Positions 1 to 6,157 of a DNA stretch of 26,513 nt are shown in pieces. This DNA comes from a virus. Position 1 is the stretch's first letter. Each line of letters starts with the position of its first letter. The position numbers and the translations under genes are program-made. The DNA is taken from positions 1 through 26,513 of IMG/VR virus record IMGVR_UViG_3300048593_000456; one strand, given 5' to 3'. The notes beneath the pieces are model-generated. The model was not told the origin of the DNA and did not search any database. It saw only the letters and a program-made list of their open reading frames with translations.

Positions 1-1
1 T

Positions 2-535
2 AGCGGTAGGGGCCGAATGAATAGTGTTCAGCAAGCCCGTATTGCCCGCACAAAGTTTTTTTTCGAGAATAGAACTAAATTTATCGACCAACTATATGAT
101 GAAGTCGATACGTTTGTTCGTCGATGCAGCAAGCTACAACTAAAACCAGCCTTGCGTCTTAATGGCACAAGCGACCTATTTTGGGAAAAGCTTATTCCGA
201 GCTTGCATTCTGATTTTTCCAATGTACAATGGTATGACTATACCAAAGTGTACAACCGTATGCTACGATTTATCGACGGTGATTTTCCTAAGAATTATCA
301 CTTGACATTTTCACTATCCGAGGTAAACTTTGAGCAATCGCTAGACGTTATTCAACGTGGTGGCAATGTAGCAGTAGTTTTCCGCAATAAGGATATTCCT
401 ACGGGGTGGCTAGGATACAAAGTACACAACGCTGATAAAACCGATCTTCGTTTTCTTGATCCTCATGGCTGGCAAGGATTGTATGCCAAGGGTAAAGCTA
501 AACGTGAGACTAAAGGTTTTGTTGTGGAGAACTAA
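2..535 (+). CDS. Phage gp88-like protein, 5' truncated by window edge
   Basis: The frame is open to the left edge, so the ATG at 17 is probably internal and the gene begins outside the window. The visible 177 codons carry motifs I associate with the phage 'gene product 88' family: LRLNGTSDLFWE, YDYTKVYNRM, YHLTFSLSE, GGNVAVVFRN and DLRFLDP. The residues just before ATG 17 (SGRGR) fit the Cys-Tyr-Ala-x-x-Gly-Arg stretch that precedes this region in relatives. The C-terminus ends naturally at 535. The family is widespread in phages and plasmids and has no firmly established function. The family assignment is from memory of motifs, not from a search. Confidence 0.75.
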   Translation, partial: SGRGRMNSVQQARIARTKFFFENRTKFIDQLYDEVDTFVRRCSKLQLKPALRLNGTSDLFWEKLIPSLHSDFSNVQWYDYTKVYNRMLRFIDGDFPKNYHLTFSLSEVNFEQSLDVIQRGGNVAVVFRNKDIPTGWLGYKVHNADKTDLRFLDPHGWQGLYAKGKAKRETKGFVVEN

Positions 536-586
536 ATGATTATAATAATAATCGCGGTAGTTTTAATTCTTATCGAGGAAAGATAA
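536..586 (+). CDS. Possible 16-aa hydrophobic micropeptide
   Basis: An ATG one base after the previous stop opens a 16-codon frame, MIIIIIAVVLILIEER, which is almost wholly hydrophobic with a charged tail. It sits between the gp88-like gene and tRNA-Ile. There is no clear ribosome binding site beyond coupling to the upstream stop, and such a short AT-rich frame can arise by chance. Confidence 0.25.
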   Translation: MIIIIIAVVLILIEER

Positions 587-592
587 TACTTT

Positions 593-665
593 GGGAAGTT
601 AGCTCATTGGTTAGAGTACGGCTCTTATAAGGCTGCGGTAATTGGTTCGATTCCAATACTTCCTA
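593..665 (+). tRNA. tRNA-Ile (anticodon UAU)
   Basis: Full cloverleaf: acceptor GGGAAGT pairs with ACTTCCT, the D stem is GCTC/GAGT, the anticodon loop CTTATAA has anticodon TAT, and the T arm is ATTGG-TTCGATT-CCAAT with discriminator A. CCA is not encoded. A UAU anticodon reads AUA, a codon common in this AT-rich window. No strong promoter is visible directly upstream, so it may be cotranscribed with the preceding gene. Confidence 0.9.
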
Positions 666-709
666 CTTGTTAGATAATTTTTTTGTTACTATTTTTTGGA
701 GTTTAAAAA

Positions 710-1207
710 ATGAAAATTCACGACGTATTGGCCAGCATTGATTCGGCAAAAATTGTTTCTTTGAGGACTAAAACTCAATGTAAGCTACTGGCAAAATCAA
801 AAGTGCAATTTCCGAAGGGTGTAAGCAAAATTTCCACACGCAATGGAATCATTGGTGCAAGCTACGAAAATGCCGTCAATAACGCACTCAAGCGAGAAGG
901 TGAAGTACCGGACTTCAAAGCCGAATCGCTCTGGAAAGGGCAAGGACGTAGAGTTAGTAAATTCATCGTCCAGCATATGGATACTCAAAAGCAGTATCTA
1001 GCGTTTATGCCTAAAACTAATGTTGACGGGCACAATGTTACAAAGTCGGTTTATATCGACAATGCTACGGGACTTGAAGTATCCTATGAGAATATCAAGG
1101 ATTATATGCCAAGCTACGGCACCAATTCATCCGGAGTAAATTGGCAAGTTATCGAGCTTACTAACGTTATCGGGCTGAAATCTGGCGATATCGAATTCAG
1201 TGTTTAG
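710..1207 (+). CDS. Hypothetical phage protein, 165 aa
   Basis: I do not recognise this protein. It is soluble and basic at the N-terminus (several Lys/Arg in residues 15-45), with no membrane segment or obvious catalytic motif. The start has a good ribosome binding site (TTTGGAG, about 8 bases upstream). It follows tRNA-Ile by 44 bases and is closed by a strong intrinsic terminator. Codon use is more balanced than in the very AT-rich small genes further right. Confidence 0.85.
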   Translation: MKIHDVLASIDSAKIVSLRTKTQCKLLAKSKVQFPKGVSKISTRNGIIGASYENAVNNALKREGEVPDFKAESLWKGQGRRVSKFIVQHMDTQKQYLAFMPKTNVDGHNVTKSVYIDNATGLEVSYENIKDYMPSYGTNSSGVNWQVIELTNVIGLKSGDIEFSV

Positions 1208-1215
1208 AACAAATG

Positions 1216-1269
1216 GCGCATTCGTATAGTGGTATTACACTATGATTTGCACCCATGCGTCTTTTTTTT
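1216..1269 (+). terminator. Intrinsic terminator
   Basis: Outer stem GCGCAT (1216-1221) with ATGCGT (1255-1260), inner stem ATAGTG (1226-1231) with CACTAT (1238-1243), then a run of eight T. It closes the 710-1207 gene and directly abuts the next promoter. Confidence 0.75.
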
Positions 1270-1270
1270 G

Positions 1271-1298
1271 TTGACAAGTACAAACATTCTGTTATAAT
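1271..1298 (+). promoter_or_regulatory. Promoter TTGACA-N16-TATAAT
   Basis: Perfect consensus boxes, -35 at 1271-1276 and -10 at 1293-1298 with a 16-base spacer, just after the terminator and 16 bases upstream of the 1315 start codon. Confidence 0.85.
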
Positions 1299-1314
1299 AT
1301 AGAAAGAAAAAATA

Positions 1315-1485
1315 ATGACCACAAGAATCATTTTGTCAAGCAAAAGAGTAATTAAAACACTCGAATATGCTTCTAGTTTTTTTGTATACGTAAAATCCGG
1401 TGCTGGTAATTCGGAAGTAGTTCATGGTCCTTATGATAAGGATGACAAAAGATTTTCTACTGTGATTAACAATAGTACCTTTTGA
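1315..1485 (+). CDS. Small hypothetical protein, 56 aa
   Basis: First frame after a consensus promoter. The product starts MTTRIILSSKRVIKTLEYAS and ends VINNSTF. It is basic at the N-terminus with no recognised domain. The purine-rich stretch AGAAAGAAA before the start can serve as a weak ribosome binding site. It probably forms one operon with the frames at 1505 and 1684. Confidence 0.6.
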   Translation: MTTRIILSSKRVIKTLEYASSFFVYVKSGAGNSEVVHGPYDKDDKRFSTVINNSTF

Positions 1486-1504
1486 GTATTAGGATGACTA
1501 AGCT

Positions 1505-1663
1505 ATGGATGATTACAAAAAAATTCTTCATTCTTGCGGTGTAGGCGGTATTAAATGCAAATGCTGTCAACCACGAAAGAAAAAAAATAAAAAGGATCGC
1601 AAACATAACCGATCAACGCGAAGAAAACTAAAACAGGTTTCCGAAAAACAAAATCCTTTATAG
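1505..1663 (+). CDS. Small Cys-rich basic protein, 52 aa
   Basis: The product contains a cysteine cluster, CGVGGIKCKCC at residues 11-21, followed by a strongly basic tail rich in Lys and Arg. The cluster could bind a metal ion, and the basic tail could contact nucleic acid or the ribosome. Both are inferences. The next gene starts 20 bases downstream after a good GAGGACAGGAA ribosome binding site. I have seen similar small phage proteins with this Cys pattern but know of no function. Confidence 0.65.
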   Translation: MDDYKKILHSCGVGGIKCKCCQPRKKKNKKDRKHNRSTRRKLKQVSEKQNPL

Positions 1664-1683
1664 AAAGGAAAGAGGACAGGAAA

Positions 1684-1875
1684 ATGAAACTCTACAACGT
1701 ATTGTATCGTCCGAAAAATGCTAAGCCTCTGGACGTTGAAATATTCCAATGCATGGCCGAGGATTATGACCACGCTGAGGAACAAGCAGAGGACGCTAAC
1801 GACGGTTGTGGCATTCTCTGGATAGATAATGAGCAAGATCCCGAGCAAACATTGCAGAACTGGCTATCATCATAG
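1684..1875 (+). CDS. Acidic hypothetical protein, 63 aa
   Basis: Starts after a strong purine-rich ribosome binding site (AAAGAGGACAGGAA). The product is acidic in the middle (AEDYDHAEEQAEDANDG) with no membrane segment or known motif. It is the last gene of the small operon begun at 1271 and is followed by an intrinsic terminator 18 bases after the stop. Confidence 0.75.
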   Translation: MKLYNVLYRPKNAKPLDVEIFQCMAEDYDHAEEQAEDANDGCGILWIDNEQDPEQTLQNWLSS

Positions 1876-1892
1876 TTCTGAAAACATAAGCT

Positions 1893-1927
1893 AGCCCGTT
1901 GCATTTAGTTGCTTCGGGCTTTTTTTA
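1893..1927 (+). terminator. Intrinsic terminator
   Basis: AGCCCG (1893-1898) pairs with CGGGCT (1915-1920) around a 16-base loop, followed by seven T. It ends the 1315-1875 operon. Confidence 0.85.
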
Positions 1928-1943
1928 TTTCTACGTCTGAAAC

Positions 1944-2168
1944 GTCCGAATAATTCGGACTCGCACAATGTATTTTAACCACGGAACATCCGATGTACCC
2001 CGTGCAGTATTTACGCACCGCGAGTTTATCTGGTTGGATACCTGATCCTGCCAGATTGGGTAGACTTGGGGAACAAGGAATGTTTACCTTATTACTCTCT
2101 ATGGCTATACCTTTTATTCGGTATCCAACACAGCCGAGTCGTTCTCCAACGTTGCTCGGATTTTTTTG
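1944..2168 (+). ncRNA. Candidate structured RNA domain ending in an intrinsic terminator
   Basis: No convincing gene lies here, although an 84-codon frame at 1993-2247 exists. The + strand shows nested inverted repeats. GTCCGAA/TTCGGAC (1944-1960) has a 3-base loop. CACGG and CCGTG enclose ACAT/ATGT near 1980-2004. A perfect 10-bp stem GTTGGATACC (2033-2042) with GGTATCCAAC (2120-2129) encloses GGTAGAC (2059-2065)/GTTTACC (2082-2088) and the inner hairpin CTTG/CAAG. Directly after comes CCGAG (2134-2138)/CTCGG (2155-2159) with a T run. ATACC at 2107-2111 can compete for GGTAT at 2120-2124, so alternative folds are possible. No promoter was found directly upstream. I cannot assign an RNA family. 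Confidence 0.45.
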
Positions 2169-2441
2169 TTATAGCCTAGAAAGATTTAGCGTTTGCGAGA
2201 CGCTCTGGTTGTCACTGCCCGACGCAGCACTTTATTGGCACTACTAATGCCTCACCCCTCACTTACATTACTTTGTTATTTAACTTGGTTCCTTTTTGTT
2301 CTTGGACAGAACGGGCGAAAGCTCCAGCGAAACGCAACCCAGATCGTAATGTAGAATGAAAAAAGTAACAGTATGCCGGAAACCCATTCACATGCATACC
2401 TTTGTCCAGTTGTATTATAGCATGAATTTGGGCGAATTCAA
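2169..2441 (-). ncRNA. Candidate leftward structured RNA with its own promoter
   Basis: No gene is seen. Read leftward, TTGAAT (complement of 2436-2441) and TATAAT (complement of 2414-2419) are 16 bases apart, so transcription would begin near 2407. That is exactly where a 7-bp closing repeat begins (TTGGACA near 2302 with TGTCCAG near 2403). Inside are GTATGC/GCATAC and, on the + strand, GNRA-like hairpins GGGC-GAAA-GCTC and GCG-AAA-CGC. A hairpin AGCGT/ACGCT lies near 2190 and GGCA/TGCC near 2240. The strand and the left boundary are not settled, because no leftward terminator is obvious. Confidence 0.35.
2414..2441 (-). promoter_or_regulatory. Leftward promoter TTGAAT-N16-TATAAT
   Basis: On the - strand, -35 TTGAAT and -10 TATAAT are separated by 16 bases, the same spacing as the + strand promoters here. 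It points into the gene-free repeat-rich region. Confidence 0.5.
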
Positions 2442-2458
2442 CTGCTTTCGGGACTTTT

Positions 2459-2665
2459 TTAGAGAATTTCCCGCATTAATTTAACAAATTTTATAGAATT
2501 TAGGCATAAATCGCCCGCAGAAGCTTCAATTATAGATGTTTTACAGTCAAAACATATGTTAACTACCGGGCTTTTAGGTTTTTCTAGCCCGATTTGCCCC
2601 CAATTATATAAATTAGGGCGATATTTCTGTAGTTGTTTTTTCTCTCCACACAGTTCGCACTTCAT
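2459..2665 (-). CDS. Small zinc-finger-like protein, 68 aa
   Basis: The only convincing leftward gene. The product has two CxxC knuckles, CELCG near the N-terminus and CFDC around residues 38-41, consistent with a small treble-clef or zinc-ribbon fold, so it may bind nucleic acid or protein. A TATAAT box on the - strand (complement of 2673-2678) lies only 7 bases before the ATG, which would make the mRNA leaderless or nearly so. No good -35 box is seen. The function is not known. Confidence 0.65.
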   Translation of the reverse strand: MKCELCGEKKQLQKYRPNLYNWGQIGLEKPKSPVVNICFDCKTSIIEASAGDLCLNSIKFVKLMREIL

Positions 2666-2754
2666 GCTTATATTATAGCAACGACTGCTTAAAAATTAGG
2701 CAACCCTAGAAAAATTTATGCTGCACAATTTTTGAGCATTTGCCCGAATTCGAC

Positions 2755-2782
2755 TTGACATTTTTTTATGGCGATGTATACT
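2755..2782 (+). promoter_or_regulatory. Promoter TTGACA-N16-TATACT
   Basis: -35 at 2755-2760, -10 at 2777-2782, 16-base spacer. It drives the 2829 and 3013 genes. Confidence 0.8.
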
Positions 2783-2828
2783 TAGGGAGTAGAAATTTGC
2801 TTCGCTTAATTTTCAAGGGAGATTGATT

Positions 2829-2981
2829 ATGTTGTGGAAAGTATATGCTGATGGAAACCTAATAGATATAGTAGAAGCCAGTTCAAAAGAACATGCTATT
2901 GCAAAAGTAAAAGTAACTATGGTTGCTGAGGGTCAGTGCGATACTATCGAAGGATTAGTTTTTGGGGCTAGAATATACTAG
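2829..2981 (+). CDS. Small hypothetical protein, 50 aa
   Basis: Starts MLWKVYADGNLIDIVEASSK after an AAGGGAG ribosome binding site. The pattern of a short beta strand, then 'VEASSKEHAIAKV', resembles small phage proteins that open with a strand-loop-helix, but I know of no function. It is the first gene after the 2755 promoter, with the next gene 31 bases downstream. Confidence 0.65.
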   Translation: MLWKVYADGNLIDIVEASSKEHAIAKVKVTMVAEGQCDTIEGLVFGARIY

Positions 2982-3012
2982 AATTTTTTCATTCTATATA
3001 AAGGAAATAACA

Positions 3013-3255
3013 ATGACTGATAACAAACTATATGATTTAATAGTGAAACAAAAGGATTTTATCTTAGAACTAATAAAACAAGGCAAAATCAATGAAGCTA
3101 CAGCATCTTATGAAACCGTTAAAGACTTATGGATATCAGGACAGTATTTCTCTGCATACATACAAATCCAAAAAAAGTTAGTTTCTTTGCATGATAAAAG
3201 AATGTCCGACGCTAAGAAATCTTTCGCGGAAGAAGTACTCATTACTGGTCGCTAA
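3013..3255 (+). CDS. Hypothetical helical protein, 80 aa
   Basis: The ATG at 3013 is chosen because AAAGGAA lies 7 bases upstream. A longer frame from 2962 would overlap the previous gene and has no ribosome binding site. The product is predicted mostly helical and rich in Lys and Gln, with no recognised motif or membrane segment. Together with the 2829 gene it forms a two-gene unit. Confidence 0.75.
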   Translation: MTDNKLYDLIVKQKDFILELIKQGKINEATASYETVKDLWISGQYFSAYIQIQKKLVSLHDKRMSDAKKSFAEEVLITGR

Positions 3256-3523
3256 GTAACTATTTATAGGCCCGTATTTTTTAAACATAGCTTATGGCGG
3301 AATAATTCACATTAGCAGGCCCGCAAACTGTAAAATCGCCCGAGAGCAATATATGCAAAAACATTGGGTTTTTTGATTTTAGGTGTTTTTTTTGGAAGGG
3401 GGATATAAACCCTGACGGTATATTATTGAAAATGCATAATGGCGTAGATTCTGCCCATGACCTCTATTTTTTTTGTTTCCACACTAAAATCGTAAGTCAT
3501 TACGCCGCAAGGAGTTACGAAAA

Positions 3524-3817
3524 ATGCCTAAAAAGTTTTTACTAAGCTCTTGCGTTTCGAATCTGCCGTGGTATAATGATGGCATGAAAACAACGCTCAC
3601 AAAAACAACCAAGCCAACACTCAAAACACTACTGGAACACTTTTTCATTCCATATTTAGACTTCCAAAAGAGCAGAATACCAACGAAAAGACAGGGATTT
3701 TGTTTGTGGGGTGTGTTTGTAAGACTTACACAACACAACCACCCTCAACCGCCCCTTTTTATCCTTATTCTCTTATTGTTAGCGTTAGCTTACTATTTAT
3801 TTTGCTGGTTTTTTTGA
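3524..3817 (+). CDS. Possible small membrane protein, 97 aa
   Basis: Chosen start has AAGGAG about 9 bases upstream. The C-terminal 22 residues form a strong membrane segment (PPLFILILLLLALAYYLF), while the rest is basic with many Thr and Lys. A promoter-like TTGCGT-N16-TATAAT inside the frame lies 7 bases before an in-frame ATG at 3584, so a shorter 77-aa form starting there is possible. The 268 bases before this gene hold no frame I trust. I do not recognise the product and am not certain that it is a gene. Confidence 0.45.
   Translation: MPKKFLLSSCVSNLPWYNDGMKTTLTKTTKPTLKTLLEHFFIPYLDFQKSRIPTKRQGFCLWGVFVRLTQHNHPQPPLFILILLLLALAYYLFCWFF
3550..3577 (+). promoter_or_regulatory. Possible promoter TTGCGT-N16-TATAAT
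   Basis: Weak -35, perfect -10, and the same 16-base spacing as the other promoters. It lies within the 3524 frame, directly before the internal ATG at 3584. Confidence 0.45.
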
Positions 3818-3848
3818 TTTCTCGATAAAAAATTTTTTCACAAAAGAC

Positions 3849-3876
3849 TTGACAAGACGGTTTTAAGATATAAAAT
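3849..3876 (+). promoter_or_regulatory. Promoter TTGACA-N16-TAAAAT
   Basis: -35 at 3849-3854, -10 at 3871-3876. It leads into a leader of about 110 bases before the 3992 gene. Confidence 0.8.
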
Positions 3877-3895
3877 GTTACTACAACACGAGAAC

Positions 3896-3985
3896 ATTAC
3901 TTTACCAATGTTTTCACTGATGAAACTTGTTGTTTCGTCAAACGATAGGTACGATTTTTTTACTTTTATTTAGTCTCAGGAGACT
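3896..3985 (+). promoter_or_regulatory. Structured 5' leader with hairpin over the ribosome binding site
   Basis: Three hairpins lie between promoter and start. The first is AACATT/AATGTT, the second GATGAAAC with GTTTCGTC (8 bp with one G-U), and the third AGTCTCAGGAGACT at 3972-3985. The third contains the AGGAG ribosome binding site of the 3992 gene in its loop and 3' arm. This suggests control of translation, possibly by the gene's own product. Confidence 0.55.
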
Positions 3986-3991
3986 TAAATT

Positions 3992-4267
3992 ATGGCCAAG
4001 ACCAAGAACTCTGTTGGAATCGAAACGTTTGTTCAAAAGTGGATGGAGCATGTCCACAAGGGATCGAACATTGAATCGCTCGCCGTAGAGCTTCAACAAA
4101 AGCCCGCAAGCGTTTACCAACGTTCACGCGATGTATCGGAAAAGCTTGTGGACAAAGGACTTACGAAGCTTCCACACCTGCCTATGAGTGTCCGTAAGGA
4201 ACGTACTTTTGACGTAGACAAGCTGGCACAACTGCTTGGATGCTCACGAACTGAGCAGACTGCTTAA
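3992..4267 (+). CDS. Possible helix-turn-helix protein, 91 aa
   Basis: The central part (residues about 28-55, SLAVELQQKPASVYQRSRDV) reads like a helix-turn-helix of the kind in phage regulators. The protein is basic. Codon use is more GC-rich than in neighbours. It has its own promoter, a long folded leader and a ribosome binding site inside a hairpin, which fits a regulated or self-regulated gene. A strong 9-bp hairpin follows 26 bases after the stop. DNA binding is inferred from pattern only. Confidence 0.75.
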   Translation: MAKTKNSVGIETFVQKWMEHVHKGSNIESLAVELQQKPASVYQRSRDVSEKLVDKGLTKLPHLPMSVRKERTFDVDKLAQLLGCSRTEQTA

Positions 4268-4293
4268 GTTATAGGCAATCGTTTGCATAATAA

Positions 4294-4318
4294 CCCGGCA
4301 GCTAACCATGCTGTCGGG
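4294..4318 (+). terminator. Strong hairpin, terminator-like but without a T run
   Basis: CCCGGCAGC pairs with GCTGTCGGG over 9 bp (one G-U) around a 7-base loop. No T tract follows, so it may be an RNA processing or stability signal rather than an intrinsic terminator. Confidence 0.5.
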
Positions 4319-4369
4319 TGGAATGGCCGACTTACTACACAGTCATACCATATGGTTTTTTCCCTGAAA

Positions 4370-4609
4370 ATGGAATGCTTCGCTTATATTAATACTAACA
4401 CTATGTATGTTTTAAAAAGAGAAAATGTAGATGCAATTCATACTGAGGATGTATTTAAAAAACGTCCGACAAAGGAAGAGTTGTACGGATACATCATTCA
4501 GTATTTTGATCATCAAAAATCTTTAGATGCAGCACAAGAATTAGAAGATAGCGGATATGCCTCTATGAACGATATGTCTTGCACTCAATTTGAACTTTAT
4601 ATGGCGTGA
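4370..4609 (+). CDS. Hypothetical phage protein, 79 aa
   Basis: The product begins MECFAYINTNTMYVLKRENV and includes KKRPTKEELYGYIIQYFDHQ. I associate this pattern with small conserved phage proteins, with no known role. The start is uncertain: in-frame ATGs exist at 4283 and 4352, but the reading frame before 4370 runs through the 4294-4318 hairpin and looks non-coding. The next gene begins 2 bases after the stop, suggesting coupling. Confidence 0.65.
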   Translation: MECFAYINTNTMYVLKRENVDAIHTEDVFKKRPTKEELYGYIIQYFDHQKSLDAAQELEDSGYASMNDMSCTQFELYMA

Positions 4610-4610
4610 A

Positions 4611-4916
4611 ATGGGTAACATAATCGGAGTCAGAGTATCACTTAACGAAGTCTACGAATACTTTGATGATTATAATCTCAAAGAATTAAAAAATTCATAC
4701 TTTGAAAGTGAATCTATCAAACCGTATATAGCTTTAGATGGAATTCAGGTTGAGATCTATCGTTTTTACAAAAAAGACGAACACACAAAGGCTAAATCTA
4801 AATCTATCCTGTTTTGTATTTCATATGCTGATTTAATTAACTCTGATTGTTACGTAAGTTTTCTTGAAGAAAAAATGAACTTGCACTTGACAAAGCTGAG
4901 AGAAGAGGTAAAATAA
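4611..4916 (+). CDS. Hypothetical protein, 101 aa
   Basis: The ATG at 4611 starts just after the upstream stop, so translation is probably coupled. An earlier in-frame ATG at 4590 lies inside the previous gene. The product is acidic and mixed in charge with no membrane segment or motif I can name. A consensus-type promoter (4887-4914) lies within its 3' end. Confidence 0.75.
   Translation: MGNIIGVRVSLNEVYEYFDDYNLKELKNSYFESESIKPYIALDGIQVEIYRFYKKDEHTKAKSKSILFCISYADLINSDCYVSFLEEKMNLHLTKLREEVK
4887..4914 (+). promoter_or_regulatory. Promoter TTGACA-N16-TAAAAT inside gene 3' end
   Basis: -35 at 4887-4892, -10 at 4909-4914, within the last codons of the 4611 gene. Predicted transcription start is about 4921, the first base of a perfect hairpin. 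Confidence 0.65.
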
Positions 4917-4920
4917 CACA

Positions 4921-4942
4921 CGATATGGGAATTACCATATCG
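4921..4942 (+). promoter_or_regulatory. Perfect 8-bp hairpin at a predicted transcript start
   Basis: CGATATGG (4921-4928) pairs perfectly with CCATATCG (4935-4942) around GAATTA. It includes the ATG at 4925. It could cap and stabilise the transcript or control the small frame beginning inside it. Confidence 0.5.
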
Positions 4943-5020
4943 CAACTTGCCGTGGCAATTAAAGGCGGAAAACCTACAATTTGTGTTTGTATTGTTTTAA
5001 CAGTATTTATGGAAGAATAA
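4925..5020 (+). CDS. Possible 31-aa hydrophobic small protein
   Basis: The frame MGITISQLAVAIKGGKPTIC continues into a hydrophobic segment (VCIVLTVFMEE). The ATG lies inside the 4921-4942 hairpin and near the predicted transcription start. No ribosome binding site is visible. It is either a small membrane peptide made from a structured mRNA or a chance frame. Confidence 0.35.
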   Translation: MGITISQLAVAIKGGKPTICVCIVLTVFMEE

Positions 5021-5033
5021 GTATTAGACAAAA

Positions 5034-5240
5034 ATGAATATTAATACCATTAAAGAACTAAAAGATTTTATCAAAAACATTGATGACGACACAAAAGTTA
5101 GGATATACGTAGAAGTATATGGTGAGACTCGTAGTGTTTTAGCTTCAATTTTCTCAAAAGAAACACTTATTGAGGAAGAATACAATTTATGCGAAAATAA
5201 AGACGTACTTCCGATGTTAATGTTTTCTCCTAAATGGTGA
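5034..5240 (+). CDS. Hypothetical protein, 68 aa; resembles the 9255 product
   Basis: The product opens MNINTIKELKDFIKNIDDDT, a helix followed by 'DDTKVRIYVEV'. The gene at 9255 has the same layout (LIKFLNTIPHDTKISVLKEI), so the two look like distant paralogs of a small phage family with a helix plus beta strands. The function is unknown. It sits between the 4925 frame and the 5259 gene with short gaps. No clear ribosome binding site. Confidence 0.7.
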   Translation: MNINTIKELKDFIKNIDDDTKVRIYVEVYGETRSVLASIFSKETLIEEEYNLCENKDVLPMLMFSPKW

Positions 5241-5258
5241 AATAGAGTTTATAAAACT

Positions 5259-5666
5259 ATGAATACAACAGATAACATTTCTACTCGCGGTTTAAAACTT
5301 GCTAGGATTCTAGATAACGATCATGGTAAGCTAGAACTAATTCTAGGCTATATCGATCTTGAAAACGAAGTTGAAGAACTTCGCAAGAAACAGGTTTCAA
5401 ATGAGGATCTGTGGCCTACAATTGAATTTAACAATATCTGCCAGATTGAATTAGATTCAGACGATGAAGGTTTTTTACGCAAGCAGTTTGATGAAAAAAC
5501 TTTTATCGAATCTTTGTCTGCTTTAACAGGTTTTGATATCAGGATTATATGTAGTCCTATTCCTAAAGAATTAGGTTTATATATGGTAAAAATTGTATAT
5601 AAACAAGGAGACAATGCTTTACAAGGAACTATAAGACTATGGGTTGTTCCTATTATTAAAACTTAA
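5259..5666 (+). CDS. Hypothetical protein, 135 aa
   Basis: The N-terminal 50 residues are helical and charged (LENEVEELRKKQ, likely a short coiled coil), followed by an acidic region with alternating strands and the C-terminal GTIRLWVVPIIKT. No catalytic motif or membrane segment was recognised. It follows the 5034 gene by 18 bases and is followed 9 bases later by a small membrane protein. Confidence 0.8.
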   Translation: MNTTDNISTRGLKLARILDNDHGKLELILGYIDLENEVEELRKKQVSNEDLWPTIEFNNICQIELDSDDEGFLRKQFDEKTFIESLSALTGFDIRIICSPIPKELGLYMVKIVYKQGDNALQGTIRLWVVPIIKT

Positions 5667-5675
5667 AGAGTTAAA

Positions 5676-5864
5676 ATGATTCGAAAAACAGACATTTTTA
5701 TAAATGCAATCGGTTGTGCAATCGGTCTAACATTATCTAATTTTACCATTCAATATTTTACAAGTGAAAATTATATTCTAGCAATTGACCGCAGCTTTTT
5801 TCAACTTGTCGCATTATTTACTATTTTTATTTTAAAGGCGTTAGACAATGAACAGAATAGATAG
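5676..5864 (+). CDS. Small membrane protein, 62 aa
   Basis: Two hydrophobic segments, roughly residues 7-24 and 38-55, with a short basic N-terminus (MIRKTD). Expected to span the inner membrane twice. It overlaps the next gene by 17 bases, so the two are co-translated. Role unknown. Possibilities such as superinfection exclusion or a lysis accessory role are only guesses from size and topology. Confidence 0.7.
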   Translation: MIRKTDIFINAIGCAIGLTLSNFTIQYFTSENYILAIDRSFFQLVALFTIFILKALDNEQNR

Positions 5865-6054
5865 AATTAAAAATAAAGAAGCGGCCCGTGTACTTTTAGT
5901 AACCGCCGACAATATGATACGCACGGCATTTGAAAAAATGTATGATACAGGAATGCTTGAAACAGGATATCATAACGAAATTCTTTCATGCATGTCTACT
6001 GTTATTTCTCTTAATACTCAATCCATGATTAATGATGAAAAGAAAAAACAATAG
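5848..6054 (+). CDS. Hypothetical helical protein, 68 aa
   Basis: The gene starts inside the previous one. The product is helical, with a basic N-terminus (MNRIDRIKNKEAARVLL) and ending DEKKKQ. No motif recognised. Its 3' end overlaps the start of the small frame at 6035. Confidence 0.7.
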   Translation: MNRIDRIKNKEAARVLLVTADNMIRTAFEKMYDTGMLETGYHNEILSCMSTVISLNTQSMINDEKKKQ

Positions 6055-6157
6055 TGATCTTTGGTTTCTGCTTGATATAGCGTTCATTCTAACGTTATTT
6101 TTCGGCCCGACTATCTATGTTCTAATAATGGTTTATATAACTAACTGGGGGATATAA
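6035..6157 (+). CDS. Small membrane protein, 40 aa
   Basis: Overlaps the end of the 5848 gene by 20 bases, and its stop shares a base with the next ATG (TAATG at 6155-6159). After a basic start (MKRKNNSDLW), residues 10-36 are strongly hydrophobic (LDIAFILTLFFGPTIYVLIM), consistent with one membrane span. The tight overlaps on both sides support it as a real gene despite its size. Confidence 0.6.
   Translation: MKRKNNSDLWFLLDIAFILTLFFGPTIYVLIMVYITNWGI

Noticed and set aside
1993-2247. 84-codon + strand frame
   Set aside because: It runs through the terminator and several perfect stems, has no ribosome binding site, and its composition does not look coding.
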